Part shown: positions 17,794 to 27,400 of the stretch, one piece after another
Numbering within the stretch: position 1 is the stretch's first letter
Layout: every line of letters starts with the position of its first letter
Translations under genes and position numbers: made by a program
The notes under the pieces: model-generated
Databases searched by the model: none
Told to the model about the DNA's origin: nothing
What the model saw: only the letters and a program-made list of their open reading frames with translations
Assembly (NCBI GenBank): GCA_903840415.1
Contig: CAIMFY010000047.1
Span: 1-54,981, forward strand
DNA: 54,981 bases
Source: an uncultured Opitutia bacterium
GTDB taxonomy: Bacteria; Verrucomicrobiota; Verrucomicrobiia; Opitutales; Opitutaceae
Direction of reading: 5' to 3'

Positions 17794-17881
17794 CGGGCGT
17801 GACGGGTAACAATCATCCCCGCGAAAACAAGCCATCTGTTTGAAAATATCAACGGCTTGCTTAACAAGCTTTCGCAGGCAC

Positions 17882-17905
17882 AAAAAACCCCGGCATTACC
17901 GGGGC
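17882..17905 (-). terminator. Rho-independent terminator of ferredoxin gene
   Basis: A 6-base stem CCCCGG/CCGGGG (17888-17893 with 17899-17904) with a 5-base loop is followed on the minus strand by six T. It lies about 25 bases after the ferredoxin stop. Confidence 0.9.
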
Positions 17906-17930
17906 TGAATTTCACGGTCGACCGATGTGC

Positions 17931-18167
17931 TTAAGCGTCGCCGTCGTTGCCGATCGCTTCGACGGGACAACCTTCCAGCGCCTCCATGCACTGGGCGATT
18001 TCTTCCTCACTCGTTGGCTGCTTATGGACGAAGGAATAGCCGCCTTCATCGTTGCGCGTGAAAAACGACGGTGCCGTTTCGCGGCACAGGTCGCAATCGA
18101 TACATTGCTGATCGACGAAAAATTTGCCCGGAGCATTGGGAGCCCATTTGTCAGCTTTGTTTGCCAT
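17931..18167 (-). CDS. Ferredoxin, single 4Fe-4S cluster
   Basis: A 78-residue acidic electron carrier. CIDCDLC at residues 22-28 gives three cluster cysteines and GCPVEAIG the fourth, an arrangement like the Bacillus-type one-cluster ferredoxin with an expanded middle part. The N-terminal MANKADKWAPNAPGKFFVD precedes the cluster as in related proteins. It is a single-gene unit closed by a terminator and divergent from the rhomboid-like gene. Its partner enzyme cannot be inferred from the neighbours. Confidence 0.92.
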   Translation of the reverse strand: MANKADKWAPNAPGKFFVDQQCIDCDLCRETAPSFFTRNDEGGYSFVHKQPTSEEEIAQCMEALEGCPVEAIGNDGDA

Positions 18168-18300
18168 AGATAATCCAGAACAAGGAAATTATTCTGGCCA
18201 CTGTCAAGCGGCCACAAAGGAATCTTGTTTAACTCGGAATCACGGGTCGGGTCCTCGGAGCCGACTTGTGTTTGGCTAGGCGCGCATTACGTTGCGCGCG

Positions 18301-19182
18301 ATGCTTTCAGACCGCCCCTACATGCGCCACGACTACCCAAGCGAGCGCACCTCCGTGCTCACGTGGCTGCTTTGCGCAATCCTCGGCGGTTTCGGCCTGC
18401 AACTCATCCTCGGCTCGGATTGGTTCGGCGGGCAGCTCGTGCTCCAAGACCAATTGGGGCTCTCTAGTCAGGCGCTGCGCCATGGTTGGATTTGGACGTT
18501 GGTGAGCCACGCGTTCCTCCATGATACCGGCAACCTATTTCATGTCATCGGCGTCGCGCTGCTGCTTTACTTCATTGGTGGGGAACTGCTGCCCTTGCTC
18601 GGACCTCGCCGGTTTCTCGGACTCTACTTCGGCGCCACAATCGTGGGCGGCCTAGCGTGGGCGTTGGCTCATTGGCACGTCGTCGGAATGCACTTGGGCT
18701 CCATGGCTGCCGCGGACGCGATGCTGGTGGTGTTCGCATGCTTCTATCCGAATCGGCAGATCGATTTCCTACTTTTCTTTGTGATTCCCGTTCGCGTGCG
18801 GCCCAAACACCTCGTGCTGTTTCTGCTTGGGTTCGAAGCGATCGGACTGGTGGCCTATGAAATTTACGGCGCGGCGCGGCCGTTTGAGCAGTTCTCCCTC
18901 GCCCACTCAGCTCATCTGGGCGGCATGTTGGTTGGCTGGGTTTATTTTCGCTTTGTGCATGAGGCCCGCTGGCGGCCCGGCGTTCGCCCAAAGTCGTCCG
19001 AAAGCAAGGGAGTGTCCGAGGGAAAGGATGAGGCCGGCAAAGAAAACACCCGCGCCAATCGCAATCTTCGCGCCGAAGTCGATCGCATCCTCGACAAGAT
19101 CAACAGCCACGGTCTGGCGTCGCTCACGCCCCGCGAAAAACACGTGCTCGACGAGGCGAAAGATTCGTTGAGCCGGCGTTGA
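18301..19182 (+). CDS. Rhomboid-family membrane protein, possibly proteolytically inactive
   Basis: A 293-residue protein with six membrane segments between about 18 and 215 and a soluble charged tail (about 225-293) ending in a short helical domain (SLTPREKHVLDEAKDSL). The family pattern is clear: WTLVSHAFLH, LYFIGGELLPLLGPRRFLGLYF, a YPNR turn and AHSAHLGGMLVGW with the catalytic His. By eye, the position of the nucleophile (GxSG) reads GSMA with Met at the Ser place and Ser one residue earlier, and the oxyanion Asn of HxxxN is Val 85. It may therefore be a pseudoprotease, though a one-residue shift could rescue the Ser. ATG 18301 is preferred to a TTG nine bases upstream. Confidence 0.88.
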   Translation: MLSDRPYMRHDYPSERTSVLTWLLCAILGGFGLQLILGSDWFGGQLVLQDQLGLSSQALRHGWIWTLVSHAFLHDTGNLFHVIGVALLLYFIGGELLPLLGPRRFLGLYFGATIVGGLAWALAHWHVVGMHLGSMAAADAMLVVFACFYPNRQIDFLLFFVIPVRVRPKHLVLFLLGFEAIGLVAYEIYGAARPFEQFSLAHSAHLGGMLVGWVYFRFVHEARWRPGVRPKSSESKGVSEGKDEAGKENTRANRNLRAEVDRILDKINSHGLASLTPREKHVLDEAKDSLSRR

Positions 19183-19269
19183 ATCGCTCCCGAGCACAAT
19201 CGCTCGTCGCAACTTGAACCCAGCGCAATTGCGTGAAACATTTGTCGCTCGCGTCCCTCTAATCTGCCC

Positions 19270-21495
19270 ATGCCTCGCGTTTCCCCGCTCTTCTACCGCA
19301 TTGCCGTTCCGCTGCTTCTCATCGTCACGCTGTCGGTCGCGTCCGCCGCCACCGATCAGAAGTTCAGCACCCCGCCCACGCTGGCTCGGGAAGCGAGCAC
19401 CTTCGTCAAACTTCTCGAACAGGCGCACTACAATCATGACGCCGTCCGCAGCGCCGACTACGCGCAAGTCGTGCCTGACTACATGACTGAACTCGACGGG
19501 CAACACCTCTTTTTTCTCGGCACCGACAAGGCCAGCTTCAGCGAAAAATACGGCAAAAGCGTTTACTACAACGTCGCTTTCCTCGGCAACATCAACGCCG
19601 CCTACGACATTTACGAAACTTATCAGACGCGCACCGTCAGCCGCCTGAATTGGATCTTCGAGGAACTCAAGAAGGACGTCGATCTCACCTCGAACGAAAC
19701 TTACCGTGTCGACCGCACCAAATCGGAGTGGCCGTCCACCGCCGCAGCGGCGGACGAACTTTGGAGCAAGCGCATCAAGTTCGAACTCGTCGGCGAGATG
19801 CTCAACAAAAAGACCATGGACGAGGCCAAGACGACCATCCGCAAACGCTACGAACGGATGTTGAAAAATCTCGACGACATCGATGCCAGCAACCTCGCCG
19901 AAATCTATCTGAGCACGATCGCGCACCTCTACGATCCGCACTCGACCTATTTCGCGGCCGACACGTTTGAGGACTTCGCGATTCAGATGAAGCTTTCGCT
20001 CGTTGGCATCGGCGCGCTGCTCGGCCTCGAAGACGACAATTGTGTGGTGAAGGAAATCGTGCCCGGCGGCCCCGCCGATTTGGGCCGCCTGCTCAAGCCA
20101 AACGACAAGATCATCTCCGTTGCGCAAACGAAAACCGAGCCCGTCGAAATAATCGGCATGAAGCTCCGTAAAATCGTCGAGATGATCCGCGGTGAAAAGG
20201 GCACGCAGGTCCACTTGCTCGTGCAGCCGGCCGACGCCACCGATCCGTCGACCCGCAAGGAAATCGTGATCACCCGCGATGTCGTGAAACTCAACTCGGC
20301 CCGCGCTCGCGCCGCGGTGTTCCAGGTGCCCGGCCCCGAGGGCAAGGAGCAACCGCTCGGCGTCATTACCCTCCCCGCGTTTTACGGCCCGGCGGACGAT
20401 GGCGACACCGACGCCGAGAAGACCAGCGCTTCGAAGGACGTCGCGCGCCTCATCGATCAACTCAAACAGCAGAATGTGCAGGGCATCGTCCTCGACCTGC
20501 GTCATAACGGCGGCGGCTACCTCAGCGAAGCAATCGAACTGGCGGGCCTTTTCATCAGCCGCGGCCCGGTCGTGCAGGTGAAAAACTACGACGGCGGCAT
20601 CCAGGTGGACAGCGACGACAACGATCGCATCGCCTACTCCGGCCCGCTCGCCGTGCTGGTCGATCGGTTCAGCGCCTCGGCCTCGGAGATCGTGACGGGC
20701 GCACTCCAGAACTACGGCCGCGCCATTGTCGTTGGCGACAGTTCCACGCACGGCAAGGGTTCGGTGCAGCAAGTCGTCGAGATGAAACAACTCTCCCGCG
20801 AACTCGCCAACGCCAAGGACGAGAAGACCGGTCTGCCGGTCAAGACCGGTGCAACGAAGTTCACCATCCAGAAATATTATCTGCCGAGTGGCGATTCCAC
20901 CCAGCTGAAGGGTGTCATCCCCGATATCATTCTTCCTTCGATCGACGACTACATTCCGAACATCGGCGAGGCCGACCTGCCGCATGCGCTCGTCTGGGAT
21001 AAGATCACCACCAGCTTCTTCGATGGCGCACCGCTCACCGCGAAAGTGCTCACACCGCTGCGCCAGACTAGCCTCGAGCGCCAGACCAAGCTCGACGAAT
21101 TCGCCTACCTGCGGAAAAATATCGAGTGGTTCAAGGCACGTCAGGAGCAAAAGCTTATCTCGCTCAATCTCGACGAACGCAAAAAGCAGAAGGACGCCGA
21201 CGACGCGTTTCGCAAGGAGATGAAAGCCGAGAAAGAGGTCATCGCGAAGGGCGATTACTCGTTCAAGGATTTCCGCCTCGGTCCGCCAGCACCACCGCGC
21301 ATCAAGGCGCCGAAAAAGGACACGGATGACGAGGACGATGTCGATGACACCGCGGACGAAAACGACACCTACATCAAAGCCGACGTCCATCTCCGCGAAG
21401 CATTGCGCATCGTAGACGACGCGGTCGCGCTCGGGAAAAACAAGGATCTTTGGGTCAGCAACCGCCCGCCACTGACTGCCGCCAACGGCGGTTGA
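19270..21495 (+). CDS. prc: Tail-specific protease (C-terminal processing peptidase, S41A)
   Basis: A 741-residue periplasmic protease. A signal peptide ends near residue 26. An N-terminal helical domain is followed by a PDZ domain (about 230-330, KLSLVGIGALLGLEDDNCVV) that binds C-termini of substrates. The S41 catalytic core has DLRHNGGGYLSEA, FSASASE with nucleophile Ser 470, and HGKGSVQ with base Lys 496; spacing is one residue longer than in E. coli Prc. A Prc-type C-terminal domain with a charged DEDDVDD stretch completes it. The size equals that of Prc rather than the shorter CtpA forms. Likely substrates are lipoproteins and murein hydrolases. It is preceded by the rhomboid-like gene with an 87-base gap. 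Confidence 0.95.
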   Translation: MPRVSPLFYRIAVPLLLIVTLSVASAATDQKFSTPPTLAREASTFVKLLEQAHYNHDAVRSADYAQVVPDYMTELDGQHLFFLGTDKASFSEKYGKSVYYNVAFLGNINAAYDIYETYQTRTVSRLNWIFEELKKDVDLTSNETYRVDRTKSEWPSTAAAADELWSKRIKFELVGEMLNKKTMDEAKTTIRKRYERMLKNLDDIDASNLAEIYLSTIAHLYDPHSTYFAADTFEDFAIQMKLSLVGIGALLGLEDDNCVVKEIVPGGPADLGRLLKPNDKIISVAQTKTEPVEIIGMKLRKIVEMIRGEKGTQVHLLVQPADATDPSTRKEIVITRDVVKLNSARARAAVFQVPGPEGKEQPLGVITLPAFYGPADDGDTDAEKTSASKDVARLIDQLKQQNVQGIVLDLRHNGGGYLSEAIELAGLFISRGPVVQVKNYDGGIQVDSDDNDRIAYSGPLAVLVDRFSASASEIVTGALQNYGRAIVVGDSSTHGKGSVQQVVEMKQLSRELANAKDEKTGLPVKTGATKFTIQKYYLPSGDSTQLKGVIPDIILPSIDDYIPNIGEADLPHALVWDKITTSFFDGAPLTAKVLTPLRQTSLERQTKLDEFAYLRKNIEWFKARQEQKLISLNLDERKKQKDADDAFRKEMKAEKEVIAKGDYSFKDFRLGPPAPPRIKAPKKDTDDEDDVDDTADENDTYIKADVHLREALRIVDDAVALGKNKDLWVSNRPPLTAANGG

Positions 21496-21501
21496 TTTTA
21501 G

Positions 21502-22350
21502 TCAAGCTCGCCAAGCGAGCACGAAGCGATCGCGCCCCGTCAAATCCTGGCGCGATTCGGTCCGATCAAACCCCGAACTGAGCGCGAGCGCCAACAATTC
21601 GGCGTGCTGCGCGATGCCGGTTTCGAGCGCGATCAGTCCACCCGGCGCCACGAACGGAAGTGCCCCCGCGATGATAATCCGCAAGTCCGCATAGCCGCCA
21701 TCCGCCGACGTCAGCGCCTGCGCCGGCTCGTAGGCGCGCACTTCAGGGGCCGTCGCCGCGGTTTCGTCGGCGGACAAATAAGGCGGATTCGCCACGATGA
21801 GTTCGAAACACGCACCGGCCGGCAAGGACGCGAACCAACTTGATTTCAAAAACGCGACGCGCTCGCCGAGACCGGTGCTCACCGCATTCTCGCGGGCCAG
21901 GGCGAGCGCCTCGTCGCTCAGATCGACCGCCGTCACCGCCGCGCCCGGCACTTCCTTCGCAATCGCGAGAGCGATCGCCCCGCTGCCAGTGCCAAGATCG
22001 AGCACCCGCGCCGGCGGAGCGACGCACGCCGCGAGCGCCGAGACGACCAGCAGTTCGGTTTCTGGCCGCGGGATCAAGGCGCGCCGATCCATCTTGAGGT
22101 GCAGGCCGTGAAATTCGGTCTCGCCCAAAACATATTGCAGTGGTTCGCGCTGGCTGCGACGGCGCACGAGCGGCCGGATTTTTTCGAGTTCAGGCTCGGC
22201 CAGCGGGCGCTCGAACTGCAGGTAGAGCTGCATGCGTTTCAACCCAAGCACATGGCCGATGATCAACTCGGCTTGGAGCCGCGGTGACTCGATGCTTTTC
22301 CCCGCGAAAAAGTCCGTCGTCTTCTTGATGATCTCGAGGACGGTCAGCAT
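21502..22350 (-). CDS. prmC: Release-factor glutamine N5-methyltransferase PrmC
   Basis: A 282-residue S-adenosylmethionine-dependent enzyme that methylates the glutamine of the GGQ motif in release factors. The N-terminal helical domain (ESPRLQAELIIGHVLGL) precedes a Rossmann domain with VLDLGTGSGAIALAIA for cofactor binding and ANPPYLSADE, the NPPY signature that positions the glutamine. Its ATG lies 1 base after the prfA stop, giving the usual prfA-prmC pair in which enzyme and substrate are co-expressed. Confidence 0.96.
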   Translation of the reverse strand: MLTVLEIIKKTTDFFAGKSIESPRLQAELIIGHVLGLKRMQLYLQFERPLAEPELEKIRPLVRRRSQREPLQYVLGETEFHGLHLKMDRRALIPRPETELLVVSALAACVAPPARVLDLGTGSGAIALAIAKEVPGAAVTAVDLSDEALALARENAVSTGLGERVAFLKSSWFASLPAGACFELIVANPPYLSADETAATAPEVRAYEPAQALTSADGGYADLRIIIAGALPFVAPGGLIALETGIAQHAELLALALSSGFDRTESRQDLTGRDRFVLAWRA

Positions 22351-22351
22351 C

Positions 22352-23470
22352 TCAGTCTTCGTCGGCCACCACGCGGGCGGGCAGATAGGTCTGGCCCGTC
22401 AGCGCCGCTAGTTTAGCTTCAAAATCCGCCTTCTGCAGCGCAGCGATGATCGTGTCGATGTCGCCCTCCATGATTTGCGGTAGGCTGTAAAGCGTGAGCC
22501 CGATGCGGTGATCGGTGACGCGATTTTGGAGATAGTGATAAGTGCGGATGCGCTCGCTCCGATCACCCGTGCCGATCTGGCTGCGGCGGGCGGCCGCGTA
22601 TTTCGAGCGCTCCTCCTCCTCGCGGCGCTGGAGCAGCCGCGAACGCAGCACTGTCATCGCCCGACCCTTGTTCTTGAGTTGCGAGCGCTCGTCGGCGCAC
22701 GACACGATCAGGCCGGTCGGTTTGTGGAGAATTTGCACGGCGGAGTCAGTGGTATTGACGCCTTGCCCGCCCGGTCCGCTGGCACGGGCGACGGTAATTT
22801 CCAAATCCTGCGGATCGATCAGTACCTCGACTTCCTCCGCCTCGGGCAACACGGCGACCGTCGCGGTCGAGGTGTGGATGCGGCCGCTGGCCTCCGTCAC
22901 CGGCACGCGTTTCACGCGGTGCACGCCGCTCTCAAACTTGAGCTGTTTATAGACATCGCTGCCGCTGATCAGGAAAATCACCTCCTTGAACCCGCCGCGC
23001 TCGGAGAGGCTGCTGCTCATCGGCTGGATCTTCCAGCCGCGCGCATCGGCATAGCGCCCATAAAGCCGATAGAGATCCGCGGCGAAGAGCGTCGCCTCGT
23101 CGCCGCCGGTGCCGGCGCGGATTTCCATGACGGTGTTGCGCGAATCCGTCGGGTCCGGCGGGATCATCGCGAGGAGGACCGCGGCGCGCAGCGAAGCGCG
23201 GCGGCGTTCGAGGTCAGGCAACTCGGCGGCCGCAAGTTCGCGCATCGCCGCATCAGCCGCCGGATCCTTGGCGAGCGTCTCGGCTTCCAGCCACTCGCGT
23301 TCCAGTCGGGAAAATTCGAGGTGATCAGCGACGAGTTGGGAAAGTTTCTGGTGTTCGCGGGTGACCTCGGCGGCACGGCGCGGGTTGGCGTAGAAAGACG
23401 GCTCCGCCATCTGCGCCCCGAGTTCATCGAGGCGGCGCTGAAACGGCGTGAGTTGGGGAAGTTCGTCCAT
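22352..23470 (-). CDS. prfA: Peptide chain release factor 1
   Basis: A 372-residue translation factor that reads UAA and UAG and triggers peptide release. The codon-recognition tripeptide is PVT (in RVPVTEASGRIHTS), the PxT form of RF1, whereas RF2 has SPF. The peptidyl-transferase motif GGQ lies in ASGPGGQGVNTTDSAVQ. MDELPQLTPFQRRL at 23470 is the start that fits RF1 length; longer frames enter the divergent promoter gap. It is the first gene of prfA-prmC. Confidence 0.96.
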   Translation of the reverse strand: MDELPQLTPFQRRLDELGAQMAEPSFYANPRRAAEVTREHQKLSQLVADHLEFSRLEREWLEAETLAKDPAADAAMRELAAAELPDLERRRASLRAAVLLAMIPPDPTDSRNTVMEIRAGTGGDEATLFAADLYRLYGRYADARGWKIQPMSSSLSERGGFKEVIFLISGSDVYKQLKFESGVHRVKRVPVTEASGRIHTSTATVAVLPEAEEVEVLIDPQDLEITVARASGPGGQGVNTTDSAVQILHKPTGLIVSCADERSQLKNKGRAMTVLRSRLLQRREEEERSKYAAARRSQIGTGDRSERIRTYHYLQNRVTDHRIGLTLYSLPQIMEGDIDTIIAALQKADFEAKLAALTGQTYLPARVVADED

Positions 23471-23580
23471 GGGACAGGCGTGACGCGGGTGGCGATTTGC
23501 TAATTGCGCGAGCCGCGGCTTGCGGCTTTGGTGACGCAATCGTTTCGCGAGGCGAATCCGCCTAGCGGTGCTGATCAGCA

Positions 23581-24603
23581 ATGGCCACGACACTCTTCAC
23601 TCAAAACACCATCGCGCTCATCTGGGATTTCGACAAGACCTTAATCCCGGACTACATGCAGTCGCCGCTGTTCCGCCGCTACGGAGTCGACGAAGCCAAT
23701 TTCTGGGCGGAGACCAACGCGCTGATGGAGCAATACCGCAAACGCGGCTACCACCTCGCGGGCGAACTCGGCTATCTCAACCACCTGCTCACCTATGTGC
23801 AGTCCGGCCAGCTCGCCGGCTTGAACAACGCGATCCTGAAGGAATGCGGCGCCGACATCAAATTCTACCCCGGACTGCCGGAATTTTTCGATCGCGCCAA
23901 AGGCTTCGTGCAGGAAAAGCCCAAGTATCTCGAACACGACATCTCCCTCGAACACTACATCGTCAGCACCGGAATCGCGCCGATGATCCGCGGCAGCACG
24001 ATTGCAAAATACGCCGATGGCATCTGGGCCGCCGAGTTCATCGAAAATCCGCTGCAACCCGGTTTCCTGAAGCAGAACGAGTTTCCCATCGAGGCTACGT
24101 CCGAAATCGCGCAGATCGGCATGGTCATCGACAACACGGGCAAGACCCGCGCGATTTTCGAAATCAACAAGGGCTCGAACAAGAATCCCGCCATCGACGT
24201 CAACGCCAAGATGGCCGCCGAGGATCGGCGGATCCCGATGCAGAACATGATCTATATCGCGGACGGTCCGAGCGACGTGCCGAGTTTCTCGGTCGTCAAG
24301 GGCGGCGGCGGCCGGGCCTACGCGGTCTACAATCCGGACAAGGCGGCCGAGTTTGAGCAAAACGATCGACTGCTTCAATCCGGCCGCATTCACGGCTATG
24401 GCCCGGCCGACTACACGACGACGAGCAGCACGGCGCATTGGCTCCGCATGCACGTTCACCAGATTTGCGATCGCATCGTCTCAGACCGGGAAAGTGCGGT
24501 CGCTTTGAGAGCATCCAAGCCGCCGCGGCATCTCACTGCGACGCCTGAGGAAGAGGCCGCCGAGCGTGAGGCGAAGGCGCCCAAGCAGGGCTCGTTTCTC
24601 TGA
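23581..24603 (+). CDS. HAD-superfamily phosphatase, unknown substrate
   Basis: A 340-residue soluble hydrolase. Motif I reads IWDFDKTLIP with the nucleophile aspartate and the second acid, motif II is the Ser/Thr of YIVSTGIAP, a lysine-bearing segment follows, and motif IV is IYIADGPSDVPSFSV. A long cap occupies about 30-130. The architecture resembles the phosphoserine phosphatase branch, but the protein is longer and has a C-terminal basic tail (after residue 300). Uncharacterised bacterial HAD proteins of this length are common. It is divergent from prfA and has no evident operon partner. Confidence 0.82.
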   Translation: MATTLFTQNTIALIWDFDKTLIPDYMQSPLFRRYGVDEANFWAETNALMEQYRKRGYHLAGELGYLNHLLTYVQSGQLAGLNNAILKECGADIKFYPGLPEFFDRAKGFVQEKPKYLEHDISLEHYIVSTGIAPMIRGSTIAKYADGIWAAEFIENPLQPGFLKQNEFPIEATSEIAQIGMVIDNTGKTRAIFEINKGSNKNPAIDVNAKMAAEDRRIPMQNMIYIADGPSDVPSFSVVKGGGGRAYAVYNPDKAAEFEQNDRLLQSGRIHGYGPADYTTTSSTAHWLRMHVHQICDRIVSDRESAVALRASKPPRHLTATPEEEAAEREAKAPKQGSFL

Positions 24604-24623
24604 GCCACCGCGTGGCACGGCAC

Positions 24624-24655
24624 AAAAAAACGCGCCGGCGAAAAGCCGGCGCGTT
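24624..24655 (-). terminator. Rho-independent terminator of FecR gene 2
   Basis: An 11-base stem (24629-24639 with 24645-24655) and 5-base loop is followed on the minus strand by a run of seven T. It lies between the convergent HAD and FecR genes; the T-run is on the FecR side, though the hairpin may act in both directions. Confidence 0.92.
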
Positions 24656-24682
24656 GGAATTAGATAATTTGTCTGGCGCAGA

Positions 24683-27400
24683 TTAGCCGCCCGAGGGGCT
24701 CACGATGATCGACGGATCGATGGGCGTGATCGGTGTCGTGACGACCGGAGCCGTGACAACTGGCGGCGCAGTGGGAGTCGTGACAACCGGCGCAGTCACG
24801 ACGGGAGTCGTAACAACTGGAGCCGTCGTGGTCACGGTAGTTCCGGTCGCGGTCGATGCGCCCGTGCTTGCGCCGGTGGCGGCAGAACTCGCGATCGTGG
24901 AGGTGTTCACGTTGGTCGCACCAGCGTTGGTGGCGCCCTGCGCGGCACCTTGCGCGGCACCTTGCGCGGCACCTTGCGCGACGGCCGCAGCTTGCGTCGG
25001 CGCGGCGGCAGCGGCACCTTGCGCTGCACCAGAAGCAGCCGACGACGCGGTTGAGGCCGCGGTCGAAGATCCCGTGGCAGCCGCTGCAGAAGCTCCCGCA
25101 GCCGCTGCTTGGGAGGCAGACGCACCCGAGGCTGTCGCGGCCTGAGTAGCGGCTATTCCGGACGCCTGACTCGCACCTTGGGTAGCACCTTGCGCCGCGC
25201 CTTGCGCTGCACCTTGCGCAATCGAAACGGCGGCACCGGCACCGGCTGAAGTGGTGGCACCTTGGGCGGCACCCGAAGCGGCGGCAGAAGCAGTAGAGGA
25301 AGCGACCTGACTCGCCACCGTCGACGCCGCAGTGGCGCCGGCTTGCGCGGCGGCAGCCGCAGTAGAACCCGAAGCGAGAGCAGCCTGCGTCGCGGAGGTC
25401 GCGGCAGCGGTGCCGGCGGCCTGCGTCGCACCTTGGGCCGCGCCTTGAGCGGCGCTTTGAGCGACGGCGGCAGCGGCACTTGTGTTGGAAGCAGTGGCAC
25501 CTTGGGCGGCACCCGAAGCAGCGGCGGAAGCGGCAGTGACCGCGGTGGCAGTCGCAGTCGAAGAGGCAGCAGCAGCACCTTGCGCCGCAGCCTGTGACGC
25601 GGATGCACCGGAAGCCAAGGCCGCAGCGGTGGCGACGGTCGAAGCCACTTGGCTAGCACCAGTGGTGGCGCCGGCCGCGGCACCCTGCGCTGCGCCCTGG
25701 GCCACGGCGACCGCCGAGCCGGCACCGGCAGCAGCAGTTGCGCCTTGGGCGGCACCTTGCGCCGCAGCCTGTGCGGTTGCGGCTGCAGCTTGAGTCACAG
25801 CGGCAGAACCGGCCGCAGCACCGGCTTGAGCCGCAGCAGCCTGCGTGGCACCGGTGGCCAAGGCGGCTTGCGTCGCAACGCTCGCCGCAGCCTGACCAGC
25901 ACCTTGAGTTGCACCTTGGGCGGCACCTTGCGCGGCACTCGTTGCGACCGAGGCAGCCGCAGAAGTCGCGACCTGTTGACCAGCGGCCGCAGCGGCCTGT
26001 GAGGTCGCACCCGAAGCCAAGGCCGCCGTAGTGGCAGCCTGCGCGGCACCCTGAGTGGCGCCTTGGGCTGCACCTTGGGCAGCCACCTGCGCGGTCGCGG
26101 CGGCCGTAGCCGTGGCGGCCTGTTGACCGGCAGCGGCGGCGGCCTGAGCCGTTGCGCCCGAAGCCAAAGCGGTCTGAGTGGCGGCCTGCGTCGCACCTAC
26201 TGTGGCACCCTGTGAAGAACCTTGCGCCGCACCTTGCGCGGCTGCAGCTGCGGCCTGAGGAGCAGCTGTCGCCGCGCCAGTCGCAGCAGCTTGCGAAACT
26301 GCTTGGGTTACCGCCGTGGCCGACGCGCCCGACGCGGTAGCTGCTTGCGTCGCACCTTGTGCGGCACCTTGCGCCGAGGTCTGGGCCACCGCCGCAATGG
26401 TAGCAGCCGAACCGCCGCTGTTTGATGCCGCACTGACTGCGGCCTGTGAAACCTGTTGTGCGACCTGCGCCGCCGCAGCAGGATTAGCGCTCGTGGCACC
26501 TTGGGCCGCGGCCGCAGTTACCGTTTGAGCAACCTGAGCCACGGTCTGTCCGCTGGTGGTTCCGGCCGCCGAGGCCGCCGTCACGGCCGCCGTGACGATT
26601 GCGCCCGCTTGTGACGGAGCCGCCGCCGAAGCCGAAGCGGCCGCCTGCGCAGTCGCTTGCGGCACCGAGTTAACGACCGTTGCCATCGTCGCAGTAAGTT
26701 CCGTGCTCGCCGTGCTAGACGCGTTCGCGCCGAAGTTGGCCGGATTGGCCGCGACCACTGCGATGGCGGAAACCGCGACCGCCGCCGCTTGGTTGACGGC
26801 CGCGGCGACCTCTGGATTGCTTTGAATCGAAGCGGCCGTGGCCGAAGCACCGCCATTGATGTTAGAAACGGAAACCGAACCAGCGCCAATCGAGATCGTC
26901 GGGCCACCCAAGGTCGGGAATACCGAGACCGATCCATTCGCTGTCACGACCGTGTAGTTCACACCTTGGACGTTGACCGAATAGACGGTGCCCTTCGCGG
27001 CCGCGACGCCCTTCGGCGTGCGCACACCAAACTTGTGCCCCTTGCCCGGTTCGATCTGGGCAACAATCTGTCCGCCCTTGCTCAAGTCGAGTTCCGCATC
27101 GTCTGCGGTGAGTTTCGACACCGTCGCTTGAGTGTTCTGCTTAATTGTCGCGACGACACCCGCGTAGGGCTGCACGTAGACTTCGACGCCCGCTCCGGTC
27201 TGGACCACGTCGTTGATCGACAGTGTCATATTTTCGGTCGCCGGTGATTGCACACCCGCATGGGTGACAATCGCTCCGGCAGAGTTGCCGACAATCTTGA
27301 TAATCTTGGCGTCCTGGGCGGAGGCAACTGTGGCCAACCACGCGAGGGAAATAAGCCCGAAGGCAATCGAAGCGATGAGTTTGCAGCTGAAGCGTGTCAT
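24683..27400 (-). CDS. Secreted FecR-domain protein with giant Ala/Gln/Gly-rich tail (copy 2)
   Basis: A 905-residue protein starting MTRFSCKLIASIAF, with a signal peptide cleaved after ATVASA (residue 28). A FecR-like domain covers about 30-200 (VVQTGAGVEVYVQPYAG, KFGVRTPKGVAAAKGTVYSV). From about 235 to 855 the chain is almost only Ala, Gln, Gly, Thr and Ser in imperfect repeats built on AAQGAAQGATQAA and ASGASA; the last 50 residues are Thr/Val/Pro-rich. The composition predicts a long helical or fibrous region outside the membrane. It follows the second CHASE2 cyclase by 186 bases and ends in a strong terminator. Apart from the FecR part it shares no sequence with the tail of copy 1. Confidence 0.85.
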   Translation of the reverse strand: MTRFSCKLIASIAFGLISLAWLATVASAQDAKIIKIVGNSAGAIVTHAGVQSPATENMTLSINDVVQTGAGVEVYVQPYAGVVATIKQNTQATVSKLTADDAELDLSKGGQIVAQIEPGKGHKFGVRTPKGVAAAKGTVYSVNVQGVNYTVVTANGSVSVFPTLGGPTISIGAGSVSVSNINGGASATAASIQSNPEVAAAVNQAAAVAVSAIAVVAANPANFGANASSTASTELTATMATVVNSVPQATAQAAASASAAAPSQAGAIVTAAVTAASAAGTTSGQTVAQVAQTVTAAAAQGATSANPAAAAQVAQQVSQAAVSAASNSGGSAATIAAVAQTSAQGAAQGATQAATASGASATAVTQAVSQAAATGAATAAPQAAAAAAQGAAQGSSQGATVGATQAATQTALASGATAQAAAAAGQQAATATAAATAQVAAQGAAQGATQGAAQAATTAALASGATSQAAAAAGQQVATSAAASVATSAAQGAAQGATQGAGQAAASVATQAALATGATQAAAAQAGAAAGSAAVTQAAAATAQAAAQGAAQGATAAAGAGSAVAVAQGAAQGAAAGATTGASQVASTVATAAALASGASASQAAAQGAAAASSTATATAVTAASAAASGAAQGATASNTSAAAAVAQSAAQGAAQGATQAAGTAAATSATQAALASGSTAAAAAQAGATAASTVASQVASSTASAAASGAAQGATTSAGAGAAVSIAQGAAQGAAQGATQGASQASGIAATQAATASGASASQAAAAGASAAAATGSSTAASTASSAASGAAQGAAAAAPTQAAAVAQGAAQGAAQGAAQGATNAGATNVNTSTIASSAATGASTGASTATGTTVTTTAPVVTTPVVTAPVVTTPTAPPVVTAPVVTTPITPIDPSIIVSPSGG
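24939..24974. repeat. 12-base tandem repeat within FecR gene 2
   Basis: Three identical copies of tgcgcggcacct are followed by a partial fourth; they encode AQGA units. It is the most exact part of a longer imperfect repeat array reaching to about 26500. Confidence 0.9.

Noticed and set aside
18168-18300. TTGACA-like -35 box for the ferredoxin gene
   Set aside because: The only AT-rich -10 candidate is about 10 bases away, too close for a sigma-70 promoter.
18907-21390. Open frame of 827 codons on the minus strand
   Set aside because: It is exactly antisense to the tail-specific protease and the rhomboid tail, has a composition typical of reverse-complemented high-GC codons, and no recognisable domain.
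24939-24986. Short regular repeats that might suggest a CRISPR array
   Set aside because: Units are 12 bases without spacers and are coding; no cas genes are present.
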